Source of the DNA: Loripinus fragilis
Taxonomy: Eukaryota; Mollusca; Bivalvia; Lucinida; Lucinidae
Direction: 5' to 3'
DNA: 64,000 nucleotides
NCBI GenBank assembly: GCA_964019695.1
Contig: OZ026518.1
Span: 83,199,950 to 83,263,949, forward strand
The notes under the pieces: generated by a model
What the model was told of the DNA's origin: nothing
Database searches by the model: none
Seen by the model: the letters and a program-made list of their open reading frames with translations, nothing else
Position numbers and translations under genes: made by a program
Shown here: piece by piece, positions 45,381 through 56,539 of the stretch
Position numbering within the stretch: position 1 is the first letter of the stretch
Layout: each line of letters begins with the position of its first letter

Positions 45381-45839
45381 TTTTTTAATACGCACTGACC
45401 ATGATTGTAAATTAGTATAAAATTGGATTGCTTTTATTTAGTGCAGCATATGATATCCTGTATCAAATAAAGGCACGGATGTATACTACCTAGATAGGAA
45501 ACTGCAATAGATTTGTTAGTAATTGTTTCCCGATGATTGCCGCGTCGAAATACAGGTAAATCCGATAATTTGACTGACCACTTTACAAATATCAAAATCC
45601 ATACGTGTTAGGATACCTTTTCCTAATGTCCCAGCAACTTGGGGGAAACAGTAGTACAGTGAATTTAATACCAATAAACTGAGAATTCCTCCAGCTACAA
45701 TTTGATACCAAACAAGCTAGTGTTCTCGAGAAAAAATACCCAAGAAAAAATAACATGCATCAGGCTTTCCTACACTACGCGGACATGAAAAACAAAGTAA
45801 GGAAGAAGGCAAAAACTCTTTTCATATAAGTCTAGCGTC

Positions 45840-46045
45840 CTTTTTGTGAGACATAGCAAACCGTGCAGACCCAGATCAGACACAGTAGAACACGGCGTCT
45901 GATCAGGGTATCCACTGTTTGCTTTCAGAATGTTCTATGAAAATTCGAATAAAAATGAAAAATGCAACCTAACACCCCTTAAAACGAAAATGGACTGGTC
46001 CAATTGACTGGAGTGGGAAATTCTATTGTGCGTAAATGGGTTTTA
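45840..46045. repeat. Fold-back MITE, CAAACCGTG core
   Basis: AGCAAACCGTGCAGACCCAG, stem AGACACAGTAGA/ACGGCGTCT (imperfect), ATCCACTGTTTGCTT, then ACCCCTTAAAACGAAAATGG. Confidence 0.65.
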
Positions 46046-46049
46046 TAGT

Positions 46050-47125
46050 GTGATTTAAATAGAAATTTGGTAGCTTTTGTTAAATTCTTGTGTTATTAAT
46101 CTGTTAATTGGCTATTAATTTATTGTCTCACTTAAAAATTAGACGGTTTGGGTGTAGTGATATTTTAACGCAGTTGCGGAAATAATTACTACTCATAGAC
46201 ACCCTACCAACTCCCTAGTTAATTGTTAAACAAACACTTAAGGGAATTAAATGAAGTGTATCTATGGTTGACAAAGCATCGTTTATTATTAAAGATGTTT
46301 TCACGCTTTTAAACTCTGCAATGTGTTTAAATTCTAGAGGCAATGTTTAGGTTTCTGACATTTCCGCCATTTTGTTATGTGGAAATACGAAAAAAAACGA
46401 ATTTGCCAGCATCTTAACTGGATGGTTTTATTTTGTTTTTGCTAAAAAATTCGATATTCTAGTTAGGAAATATGTGCACTTCATGTATCGAGTGTCAAGT
46501 ATATCCAAATTAATCACATTAATTAGCTTTAGAACCGACAATTTCGGTGGTAAACTCGAATGTTTATCATTTTATCTCTTTTTCATATCCTCTCTGCAAC
46601 CTAAGTTCGCAATATAACGATATTCTACAAAGAACCAATTAAGGACAACTATATTAACGTTCAGGAATTTAAAGAATTACACTCATTAAACTCTTTACAT
46701 TGTCACAATTAAAGTGACAAATGCCTCTGTAAAATTCTGATTTCTACCATTTTCAAGATGGCGGATTGTACCTCATTTACGCGTAGGCAATAATATTGGT
46801 GAAAAATGATATGTGCCCAATCCAGGTAGTATACATCCGTGATAAAGGCAAACCAATTTTATACTGATTTTGGTCTCCATTTATATGTCAAGGTTCTACA
46901 GAAAAAAAAAAGAATAAATTTTGAGCACTTTTCAAGACAGAGTTTACTTCTTAGGACTTTTCCAGAAAGCCGCCAATTTTCAAGCACTTATCAAGCCTGT
47001 GAAAACTCTTTAATCTTTCTCTAAAGCCCATTATTCGCTGGCTGGTGGTTTCAAGCTGGGCAGCAATATCAACAATGGCAAAATAGTAGATGTCCTAAAT
47101 ACCGATAGTCATACATCTTAAATAA
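46050..47125. other. No gene recognised
   Basis: Unique-looking AT-rich sequence. An 81-codon frame at 46372-46617 has no family hallmark or convincing splice sites. Confidence 0.45.
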
Positions 47126-47126
47126 C

Positions 47127-47585
47127 TGCTATACTGACGAGCTACTGGCAAAGCTTGAGCTTGAGGACCTCAACCTCATTTTGAGAGAGAGAAGGCTTCA
47201 CTGGTTTGGACATGTGGAGCGTTTTAGTGGTGCAGTCAGAACAGCATGTGATATACAGATTGAAGGCAGGGAGGCCCAAGATAACATGGAAGAAACTAAT
47301 GGAGAAAGACTGCCGTGAGTGGAAGCTCACAACAGTTGACCCTCAAGAAAGGAACACCTGGAGATCATGTGTGAGATCTGCTATGCCTGCAGCTAGCCAG
47401 TTACCAGCAAGGGGGCCCAATGATGCGGATGATGCACCTGCACCTGACCCTCATGAAAGGAGCACCTGGAGATCAGGAGTGAGATCTGCTATGCGTGCAG
47501 CTAGCCAATTACCTGGAAAGGGGCCCACTGATGTGGATGATGCCCCTGCACCTGCATGTTCATCAAAAATCCGATTATGATATAT
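47127..47585 (+). pseudogene. LINE fragment: C-terminal reverse-transcriptase tail, frameshifted
   Basis: The first frame reads LRERRLHWFGHVERFSGAV, the RLRWFGHV(E/R)R signature near the C-terminus of many non-LTR retrotransposon polyproteins. It then shifts frame to GRPKITWKKLMEKDCREWKL, and a repeated segment follows: TWRSCVRSAMPAASQLP and TWRSGVRSAMRAASQLPGKG. The second copy is an internal duplication of about 110 bp. It ends in CCGATTATGATATATGAT, a simple-repeat-like 3' tail. A dead copy; no other RT domain is present. Confidence 0.85.
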
Positions 47586-47744
47586 GATACTGATGCTTTG
47601 ATCTGAACAAATCTGCTTGACTGCCTTATAAGGTTTGTAAAATGCGTTAACCCAATAGCAAACAACATAGACCCTGATCAAAATGGCTAACACTATTTGA
47701 CCACTTTTTACCTGTTTACATACTGTTTGACCAAGTCCGGAGAT

Positions 47745-48265
47745 TATACTTTTTTCATGCTCAAACTTCAACTGTCCATAAAAAGTAAAATATTGAAAAA
47801 CTTCAACTGCCCATAAAAACATGGGTAAAAGTTCAAAATTTCAAAACTCCTGAACTTTGTAAATTCAAATTTTAAAACATGTTGTATGCCTACACAGTAT
47901 TAAGAATTTGAAGTTTAAATGCTCAATTGTCCTTTGGTGAACTGAAAATAAACAAGAGAAGCTATCAAAACCTCTCTCTGAATTTAGCATTTTGAGGCTG
48001 ACTTTCTATGGAAAGTCAGCCTCAAAATCCTGAATTCAGGAATAATCCTAAAAACTTTTACCCATGTAAAAAGTAAACTGCTGAAAATATAGGGATTTTT
48101 CTTGCTTTATACTTCTCAGATGTTGTATTTATCCTGCTTATAAATGATAAAATGCCAACAAATGTTAAAATGCCAACAATTGTTGGCATTTTAACATTAT
48201 GAGCAGGAAAAGTTCTTGCTCAGTTGAGTTGCACATGAAAAAAATTCCATAACCTCGAGGCCAGG
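47745..48265. repeat. Fold-back MITE 'CTTTTTTCATGCTCAAC' interrupted by another MITE
   Basis: Left arm at 47749-47818, right arm 48075-48262 with the CCAACAATTGTTGG palindrome. The interrupter (47819-48068) has ends ATGGGTAAAAGTTC and TTTTACCCATG and the stem GAGGCTGACTTTCTATGGAA. The interrupter family recurs at 62193-62437. Confidence 0.8.
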
Positions 48266-48459
48266 CCTATCTGTGTGAAAATTTGGGGTAATATGCTTGC
48301 TAATATAGAACAATGTAGTACGTAAAGTCTATTCATTGTTTCAGACAATAAGAAACATATACAATTTATAATGACAACAATCAGACCAAAAGGATATACA
48401 GGGTACATAAGCAGCTGTTTAAGTACAACTCTTATTTGTCTTTAATTCTTTTTCTGCCA

Positions 48460-48905
48460 TTCATAACAAATGCCGTCTGCTCCCTCATCTGCTTATGTAC
48501 TTTGGTACCCTATATTGCAAACACTATGGACTCAGATCAGACTGCTCCTTTAGGAGCAGTCTGATCAGAGTTCATAGTATTTGCTTCAATGGTAAGAATT
48601 ATTTGGAGTCCATTGAATCAGGATTAGCAAACAACTCTACAGCCTCATTTTCTAAAAAAAAATGTCATCTGCAGTTATGACTCGACCATAAACCCTCTAC
48701 ACGCCAAACACAACAGCAGCAGCAGACGTCAAAGTTTGTGACTTTTTCATGATTTATGGGGTGAAATTGGGGTTGACATTTTATGTGAATCGTCTGCTGG
48801 CAGACGATTCACATACAATGTCAAGTCCTATTATGTTACTAAAAATAGCAACAAAATTTGAAAATGTCGTCTGCTGCAAATTGTAAGTGGCACTTTAAGG
48901 GTTAA
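48460..48905. repeat. Composite fold-back repeats, TTAACCCT...CAGCAGACG
   Basis: Stem CAGACTGCTCCTTTAGGAGC (48537-48562) and, further on, a 16-bp-arm palindrome TATGTGAATCGTCTGC centred at 48798. Closes with CACTTTAAGGGTTAAC, 35 bp from the stop codon of the minus-strand gene, so it lies in its 3' UTR or just beyond. Confidence 0.7.
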
Positions 48906-48939
48906 CAATTAAAGTTAACAGAATACTTCCTACAACAAC

Positions 48940-49256
48940 TCAAATTACTTCAAACTCCGGAGAACTAGGTCCCGAGTCCTTGGCTGCGTCAACTGACGAC
49001 ACCGACGTTAGTGACTGAACAGAACCAATCATTGGACTAGGCATACTGAAACTGTCCTGTCTGTCTTTAGGTTTATCAGGGCGTTCATGTTTATGTTTGT
49101 GCTTATGTTTATGTCTGTTCTTCTTTTTCTTCTTCTTAATCTTGTGTTGTTTACTTGTCGAACTGTCGTCTGCATTTGTGGCCGAGGCTTCTGATGGAGG
49201 TCCAGAACTTGCTTTAGAAAACAGTCCTTGAAATGAGGTAAGTCCTTCTGTCTTTC
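48940..49256 (-). CDS. Unidentified gene, last exon with Lys/His run and stop
   Basis: Acceptor CTATTTTAG|GAAAG (minus strand); stop TGA at 48942-48940. After completing a Gly codon it encodes 104 residues: KTEGLTSFQGLFSKASSG, Ser/Ala-rich sequence, KKKKKK, four His-Lys pairs, KPKDRQD, Ser-rich sequence, and a final SPEFEVI. The KH run could be a nuclear localisation or RNA/metal-binding tract (inference). Confidence 0.7.
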
Positions 49257-52200
49257 CTAAAATAGTAAAGAAAAAAGAGGTGAATTATAAAAAATGGGAT
49301 TAGTTTTTTTGTTTTCGGTGTTTTTATTCATTTCTTTGTCACCTCTAGTTTGACAGTTGTTCCCTATTTTATACATATATTCTGACAGCAGTCAAGGACC
49401 TTAACTCTATAACAAATGTGCGAAAAATGACGTGAAATAATCACATGCTAGATCTTGTCAGTATCAATGCATATACAAAATTTGGTAAAAATCTGTCAAT
49501 TTGGTCTCGAGATATTGAATGGAAACGAAATTATGACAGACAGAATGATGGACGGACGGACAGAATGACGGACAACCTAAATCCAGTATAGCCCAATTTT
49601 TCAAAGCGGGGCTATGGGGCTATTATAATAAGAGAATTAGAGCTTACGTGTTCTTATAAGTCTTATTTCTGACAACTTATCCTACAGCCCAATTCGATTC
49701 AGTAATCGAAACACTAAAACTTAACCTTTTGCTCTAGCGTAACGTTATCCATTACAAACAATCAGGTTTATTTATAGACAGAAGTGTTTTACTTGTTACA
49801 CTTTGATAAAAAAAACCAATACTACATGTACCGGTATTTTGTCTCGACGCGACGTTTCCGGACAAAGCGATGCCCAAATCAGTCTCCTCAGCTTCAGAGA
49901 GAAGCTAGAAAATTGAAATTTTGCTTGTTTCAAGTTTAGATATTATACTTTTCAAGCGTCAGCGAAAAATAAAAGCGCTGATCAGACTGTTTGTATGCAC
50001 AGGCTGGTCTGCGCCTTTTGCGTAAATGCCCAATTTTTATAGCATATCCGGAGTCCCATCTAAATAACACTGTTGTGTTAAGTCATTTAGTTAAAAACCT
50101 CACCTGAGAGGGATCGAATTTCAATTCCTAGTTTACAGGCGAAAAAGAAAGTGTTGATAATTCGACAACGTTAATAAAATAGTTTCAATTTTTACTGCTA
50201 GGAAATTTAATAAATTAATATGCCGTTCCTAAAATTTAAGTGCATTTATCTGAAGAGGGGATTGTTTGGTTTGATTTGATTCGTTACGTCCCATCAACCA
50301 TATTTCAGTGAAACAGGGACGGGCCTTCCTGAGGACCACAACGCAGTGACGCCGGTGAGGCTCGAACCCGCGGCCTCTTGGTCTCGATTCAACCAATCTA
50401 CCTCTGAGCCACTGCGCTCCCTAAAAGAGGGGATTTTGCGTCAGTCAGATTCTCACACAACTCAATTGTTTTCTAAAATAACAATTGATTTTCTAAAATA
50501 ACGAACACAAGTTATTTTCGGTGGGTCTGTCCCATCAGTAACCTGCGATTGTGTGATACGTAAGCAGGCGACATTTGGAAGGTTTCATTCTACTGAGACA
50601 GGTTCTCTGGCACGTGAAGTTCTTTTCCGCAATGCCAAACGCGCGACGCTATCCTTTTTTGCCGGTCTGAAAATGCTCCCGTCATAAAATACACTCACAA
50701 ATAATAAACCCTCCGGCCCGGTGCTGGTTACTACCCAGGGAAAGTCAAAAAAAGTTTTTTTTTATATCAGCATGTCTCATTAGAAAAGATGTTCCAAATA
50801 CACGCCAAAGCCGTCTCACCGAGGCGATTCTGATGTGTGCTTAGAACATATACTATAATTACGCATGTACAATACTATAGTTTGTTGTGGGTACTCATCA
50901 GAACCATCTCTGTGATGTGATCCTAGTGTGTAGTTAAAACACCGTGCGCAGGTTTGAAATTACTTCTGAATAGAATTTTGAATAATTTCTTACATCGGCA
51001 TGCACAATTTTTTCGTATTAATGCTGTTTAAATGCGCTGATTAGACTGCGCGAATGCGCAGGCTGGTCTGCGCCTTTGTTGTTCACAAACTCGCCGAACA
51101 CAGGGTTTCTCGCGTCACGACCAAATTATATATGCTATCCTGAGACCGATCTTATAAGAATTAAAGAAATAACACTGTTAAATTGTGAGACTGGACTCTT
51201 CCAGGCTTGGGTCGAATTTCAATCCTTTGTTTAAAAGGGGGAAAAGGAATTGAAGAAAATCTAACGATTAGCGTCGATAATTGACAGTGTGTCTTGGTAC
51301 GCATTTATAAAATGGTTTGAATTTTGACTGCTTTGAATGTAACTTCCGGCTTTTAATAAATTAATCTCTTCAAACATGCAGAGCGCGAGACAATTTAAGC
51401 ATTTGTGTCAATAACGTTTATCTGCATCAATCAGATTCTTACACATCTTTATATAAAATAATTACGTTCACCTAAAATTATCGCCGAAAATAGTTTTTAA
51501 AACATCCTAAAAACAAACACTGTCCTTTTTGAAAAAGTGAACTTTTAAAATAACGAACACAAGTTTAATATTTTCAGTGGAAAATCGTCCGTTCTTTGAT
51601 AGGTATGATTATACCGAACAGCACGTGTGCGGTTGTGTCATACGTATTAAAGCAGGCGACATTTGGAAGGTTCCATTCTACTTAGATGGGCAATCTGACA
51701 CTTGACGGTCTTTTCCGCATTGCCGAACGCGCGATGATATATTTTTTGGTCTGAACATGAGTCTCAGCGGCTAATTGTGGGATGCATGCATATAAAGCAA
51801 TGCGCATTAAAAGCATGGACTTTCGTACATGTACATGACAAAAGGCCATACATGTATTGGATTCGGCTGTCTTTGCCAATAATTCCGAAATGAGTTCTTC
51901 AACATCGAGAACGCGCACATCAAAGCTTGTGTTCACCATGAAGGACGTATGCCATACACTGCCTGGTCAGATAAACATTTGCAAGTACTATTTTAGTAGT
52001 AGATGAACCGCAGCGTTAAACAACTGGGTCTTGATGTGCTTGCAAATTTTCTAGGAAAGTTAACTTTTATACAAAGGGCCTTTTCCCACGCTGTGGTTTG
52101 AGTCATGAGACATAACCATTTAACATACAACCAGTGATGCCTGGCATCTACTCCCCAACTTTATCCAAAGAGGGCCACCACCAGCCCGCCAGCGAACCGC

Positions 52201-52499
52201 CATTTGAATGGCATTTCGCTGGAGGGCCGATGGTAGCCCGACTTTGTGTTCTGGTTGGGATGTGTGTCACGCTATATTGAGAATGCAAATTTGCGCAGGC
52301 TCGTCTGAGCCTTTGTCGCATGTGATAAGTAACAAATGTCCGTCGACATTTTAAAAATTCATTTTAATTTTGAACGAAACATCGAGCAGGTTCGTATACA
52401 TCGATTGAAAATCCTTTCTGAGGTATGTGAATATACCCAGCGTACCAGCAATCTTCTGGGTCCAAACCGTTTGCAAACTTTGAAAGCAGGTCGTAAAAG

Positions 52500-52531
<32 letters not shown>

Positions 52532-55272
52532 GAGAGAGAGACTTGCACACGAATTTTGTGTTTTTTGGCTTGGTTTCTCAGAAATCTTGAAACACAATGT
52601 TTAGTTCAGTCCATCAGTCTTGTTACAGTTGCTTCCGATGAGGATCCATTGTATGTATTATCGTGCGCATTGGCGTCGGACATTCGACAGTATTAACGCT
52701 TTGCAAGCTTTCTATCGCATGCCAAAACTTTTCAATCGACGAAACATTCTTTCCTGTATTATATTCGGGTCTGATCTGGATCCCAACGGTTTACCAATGT
52801 AAATAGAAAGAAAGAGAGAGAAAGAGAGAGAGAGAGACTGTGTATGCCCATCCTTTCGGGAAAATCAAAGTAACCAAAGCATCGGCGGATCGACAAGGAA
52901 AGTTATTTTTTAAATTGACCCACTCGCACCACTGGATTTTTTTCCTCCAAAAAAGCATCTGTGGGAATGCGTTGACAGTTTCAGAGTTTCAGTGTAGATC
53001 TTTGCAAAAATACTGATCGTACGATATGTCTAGCGGTTTCAATATATTCTTGGGGGACTGACTGGAAGTCGAAGTCGGCAATTGCGCATTTGCGCAGATG
53101 TAGAGCGAAGCGAAAGTGGTTCGGGATTCATCGGCAGTCTATTACAAGTATAAAGCTCTCAATGGGCTTGTCCGACTTGTTAGCAAATTGAGTGACATAA
53201 CATGCACGTGCCTGGTTCTCGACCTGCGGCCGGACATTTTACTGACTCTGTCATCAAGAAGTGTTAACTTTTTAAAACGGGGATTTAGGCAACGGCTATA
53301 AAAATTAAGAGGAACTTTTGTGATCATGTTTCGATTAATAAATTAAGTAGTATGCTTACACTTCTTGGGAAGTGTGGCTGATTCAATGCCAGCTGGACGA
53401 TGAAGTAGCAACAAGCGTCCCTATGCCTGCGGGGTTTTTTTTGCACCCCATTTTAACGAAGGACTTTAGTTTGCATAAAAATCCGCATTGAAAGGTACAT
53501 GGTATTGGTTTTCAAAATACCTAGGTACACAAGCGGAGAGCTATTAATAAACCTGTCGCTCATTGTATTTCATCAACACAATGGTATTTGAAAACTGTCG
53601 CGTACACAGCAGATTAAAACGTATAGGAAGTTTCAATTCGATCAGTCAATCAAATCGGGCTGTAGAACTTGGGCCTAAATAATTATTCCTCATGACCCAA
53701 ATAACTTTGTCAGAAAACTTGTTTCTGACAAATTATTCTAGCACTGAGGTGGAATTTCCTAGTCCACACCAATACATATGAAGCATACACTAAATCTAAA
53801 AAATAACATACATGTACCTATGTTTGAGAAAATATTTTATTATATACCTATAAATGATACAAGTTTTGAACTGTCTGTTTTCTGGACATCTGAAACAGAA
53901 AGCCAGATCAATGAACTGAGGTTTTCTGATTCCATATAACTATCCTTTAAAACGAGGCTAAAGTCGGTTACCTGTTTTTACGGCAATGTTACATAAAGTA
54001 AATTTCAAGCTTGGAACCAGAGAAGGAAAACATGATGATGTAACGTCAAGAAACTAAATGTAAAGGCAAACGTTCCCGCAATTTTTCTGGATTAAAGACC
54101 AAAATGATCTTAGACTATATATCAGAAAAATGTCAGAAAAAGGTATATAATAAACAAATTATTTTAATAGTAACTTGATCTGTCGAACATTATCACCTCT
54201 CGTGGATGAGGTTATACCAATGGATCACCCTCAACGCTTCAAGTCTCGGGTGATCCGATGGAATAACCTCATCCACTCGACGTGATACAGCAGCCAGATC
54301 AAGTTACTATTATAATAATGTGTATATCCAGACATAGAAACTGTTTATGAATCAACTAATAGATTAGAATTAAACCTGTGATCTGTATATAGAAACTGAT
54401 GAGGAATCAATGAATTAGAACTTATGGTGCTGGCCCCTAACATTGGGCACTTAAGCCTTTTAGCCTCCGTTGGATATAAAAAGAAACAAATTTGAAAACT
54501 GTTCACAGCTAAATAAAGTAATCATTATACTTTGCGCAAACTTCAAAATCAAAATTATCTTCTAGATCTCTAGCAACTTTGATTTGAAGTGCACAACCCT
54601 ACAATTTTAGGATAAGAAAAATAGTCCCCTAACATTGCACACTTTCTGCAAAATTTTCAATCACATCTCTATAATTAATTACTTTTTACAAAATAAACAA
54701 GGGAAAGTAACACCAGGTCGTTCTCAACAATTTATTCTTCAATAACTTGATTCAAAGTAAATAATTTGAACCCTGGGTTATTTGAAATTACGGTCAGAGA
54801 GTTTTTAACAGTTTCTATTTTTTGCCGAAATCCACCCCTGCTCAGCATTGAAAGCATAAAGTGAAAACATTTTGCTGTTCTTCCCTTTCCAAAAGCAGCC
54901 CATTATTAAATACAAAAAAAGATTTGATTTGATTAAATGTTGCATAGTCACTTAGGCTAGTGCGCAATGTTAGGGGCCGCGCAATGTTAGGGGCCGCGCA
55001 ATGTTAGGGGACATCACTGTACCTGTGTTTGATAGATATGATCTGGACATAGATACTGACGAGGAATCAACAGATGAATTAGAATCCTCACTAAGTCGAC
55101 TCATGCTGTCTCCGCCTCCTCCTGTAGATAATACCCTAGAAAGTGATTCTGGTACAGATGTTCCCCTGACAAAAGTTTCTGACAATGAAGGGACCTTGGC
55201 AGAGGGTTCTGGGGCTGATGTCAGTCTTGATATTGGGTCTGGCCTGGCTGCTGGTGTAGGAAGTTTATCATC
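48940..55272 (-). CDS. 3' end of an unidentified Ser-rich, Lys/His-rich protein gene (two exons)
   Basis: Two minus-strand exons, 55272-55023 and 49256-48940, join in phase 1 to 188 residues with a stop. Both boundaries are GT-AG. The encoded tail is low-complexity: Pro/Ser/Ala-rich, a GGGG run, repeated SMSRL/SMSRS and SSVDSSSV, then KIKKKKKKN followed by alternating His/Lys, then PDKPKDRQD, a Ser-rich stretch, and the C-terminus SPEFEVI. Such basic KH tails occur in nuclear and transcription-associated proteins. The order basic stretch, Ser-rich segment, SP(D/E)F near the end faintly resembles the tail of Mediator subunit 1, but this is only a guess. The 5' exons were not found within the window. 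The gene is convergent with the SOD-like gene. Confidence 0.65.
49380..49630. mobile_element. Short pearl-like element with GACGGAC tail
   Basis: A single core unit, then GATGGACGGACGGACAG and GAATGACGGACAACC, ending AAAGCGGGGCTATGGGG. In the minus-strand gene's last intron. Confidence 0.6.
49845..50035. repeat. Dispersed composite repeat (R2)
   Basis: CGACGCGACGTTTCCGGACA, TCAGTCTCCTCAGCTTCAGA and GCGCTGATCAGACTG. Confidence 0.65.
50040..50700. repeat. Diverged segmental duplication, copy A
   Basis: Matches 51130-51750 in order: TCGAATTTCAAT, AATAAATTAAT, GATACGTAAGCAGGCGACAT, TTGGAAGGTTTCATTCTACT and TTTTCCGCAATGCCAAACGC. The S2 SINE at 50262-50422 is inserted only in this copy. Confidence 0.65.
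50262..50422 (-). mobile_element. SINE (family S2), minus strand
   Basis: On the minus strand GGGAGCGCAGTGGCTCAGAG, GCGGGTTCGAGCCTCACCGG (B box), and CGTAACGAATCAAATC near the tail. Confidence 0.85.
51030..51750. repeat. Diverged segmental duplication, copy B
   Basis: Same order of blocks as 50040-50700: GGGTCGAATTTCAATCC, TTAATAAATTAATC, TAAAGCAGGCGACATTTGGA and CTTTTCCGCATTGCCGAACG. No SINE. Preceded by an R2 fragment (GCGCTGATTAGACTGCGCGA). Confidence 0.65.
51760..52490. other. No firm gene
   Basis: A minus-strand frame from 51939 (MVNTSFDVRVLDVEELISEL...) looks protein-like over its first 40 codons, but lacks clear splice sites or a family match. Otherwise nothing. Confidence 0.3.
52499..52541 (+). 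repeat. GA microsatellite
   Basis: (GA)n of about 20 repeats with one C interruption; a shorter one at 52806-52836. Confidence 0.95.
52845..54150. other. No gene recognised
   Basis: Part of the large intron of the minus-strand gene. Short frames on both strands near 53116-53327 are antisense to each other and unsupported. Confidence 0.45.
54157..54317. repeat. Fold-back MITE 'AATAGTAACTTGATCTG'
   Basis: TTTTAATAGTAACTTGATCT and AGATCAAGTTACTATTATAA are inverted ends; inner arms GTGGATGAGGTTAT / ATAACCTCATCCAC and GGATCACCC / GGGTGATCC. Confidence 0.85.
54431..55010. repeat. Inverted-end element with triplicated 17-bp terminus beside a splice donor
   Basis: Left GGCCCCTAACATTGGGC (54432) and CCCCTAACATTGCACAC (54627). 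Right GCGCAATGTTAGGGGCC, three times in tandem (54962-55010), is the inverse. It ends about 10 bp from the exon donor at 55022. Confidence 0.65.
55023..55272 (-). CDS. Unidentified gene, penultimate exon
   Basis: Acceptor TTATTTCAG|GATGAT (minus strand) and donor AACACAG|GTACAGTG. 83 codons plus one base, open throughout: DDKLPTPAARPDPISRLTSA, then Ser/Thr-rich sequence with GGGGDSMSRL. The composition is that of a disordered linker. Synonymous-looking, non-repetitive DNA in an otherwise repetitive region supports coding status. The donor is 10 bp from a triplicated 17-bp repeat. Confidence 0.7.
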
Positions 55273-55389
55273 CTGAAATAAGGAAATAAACATTTCAATA
55301 TACATATACAACATAGGTGTAGCACTCATTACGCAGGTTTTGCATGTGCGTAATAAAAATAGTAATGTTCAAGAGAGGTCACTTAATGT

Positions 55390-55585
55390 GATAAAAGTGA
55401 TTTTCCATACTATAAGGAACTGCTCATAAAGGAAAGAATTCGCTCCCTCTGGGAGCAAATTAGTTCCTTTAAGAGAAGTTTCCATTTTGAAAAGGGATGC
55501 AATTGAAGAGAATCGTTGCTTGATCCAGTAGTCTCCCTTTGATGCGCTTAACTTTTACAGCGTTCTGGCTACGCCATTGTACAAG
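55390..55585. repeat. Fold-back repeat, inverted relative of 29330-29525
   Basis: CTCCCTCTGGGAGC palindrome centre, CAGCGTTCTGGCTACGCCAT at the end; lies about 120 bp upstream of the minus-strand exon acceptor. Confidence 0.75.
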
Positions 55586-55629
55586 TAACCTAATCAGATA
55601 TTTCACCTAATAAGAACACTGTAGAAATA

Positions 55630-55905
55630 ATTTTTCAAACTTCTAGACCTCTAACAGAAAACGGTGTAGATCCAGAACAGAAGCCAGCTGATAAAGATCT
55701 ACACTGTTTTAATGCACACGATGAATTCATATTGATTGTGAATTTGCACCACCAGGTTGGCTGAGAATTAGAAGCTCATATATGGTAAATGTTCTAAATT
55801 TTGTAACTCTAGTTGCTTGCCAAAAAGGCCTAGACAAACACTGCAGACCCAGTTGAGAAACGAAAGAGGAAAGTGTATGAAATTTTAGAACATTTACTGT
55901 AGTAC
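55630..55905. repeat. Two partial CACTGTTT-core fold-backs
   Basis: 55630-55715 (AAACGGTGTAGATCCAGAAC ... GATCTACACTGTTTTAATG) and 55780-55905 (GTAAATGTTCTAAATTTTG ... AATTTTAGAACATTTACTG). Confidence 0.65.
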
Positions 55906-56113
55906 AAACAGCGCAAAAAATCCAAAGTGCCCTTAATGGAGTTTGCGCCTGTATAGGGTTGAATACAACAGGTGACCAATGAAGGTTCAAAGGAAACTGC
56001 ACATCCAAGCAATATCAATAGAGAATTCTCTGCATGCACAACCAAGTATAACAGTAGAAAAAACTGGAATATAGCTAGCTGCCTTGTATGTTTAGATTTA
56101 CTCTTAGGTTAGG

Positions 56114-56293
56114 TGGGGGCACAGTGGCTCAGTGGTAGAGTGCTTGACTGGAGACTGAAGGGCCGTGGGTTCCAGCCTCACCGGCTTCACTGTGTTGTGT
56201 CCATCAATCCTAGCTTAGTGCTGATTCATCTCAGGAAGATCTGTCCTTGCATAACTGAAAAATTGTTGATGGGACGTAAAAAAGGAAACAAAC
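56114..56293 (+). mobile_element. SINE (family S2), complete, plus strand
   Basis: GGGGGCACAGTGGCTCAGTG (A box), GTGGGTTCCAGCCTCACC (B box), CACTGTGTTGTGTCC body, GATGGGACGTAAAAAAGG tail. Best reference copy in the window. Confidence 0.85.
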
Positions 56294-56539
56294 TAAGGTT
56301 AGGTGGTAAGTGCCAAAATATCATGCGCTGGCCCGTACTTATACAATTCTGATCTTGTCATATTTCAGATCAGAGTATGAGGGGTACATTTAAATCCTTA
56401 ATTTGATGTTGGTTCTCCTTTTAAAGTATGGTATTCATTTCTTGTGATTCACAAAATGCTTATTGAAATATCAAACAATGAAAGTTCTGATCAGGCACCT
56501 GAAGGAGCAGTCTGATCTGGATCTGCAATATTTGATTTA

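Noticed and set aside
52499..52541. Arg/Glu-rich peptide (RERERERE)
   Set aside because: Simple GA microsatellite.
53360..53440. Extra minus-strand exon (CATAGGGACGCTTGTTGC...) between the two called exons
   Set aside because: The would-be acceptor is preceded by an A/C-rich tract rather than pyrimidines, and the in-phase frame reaches a stop quickly.
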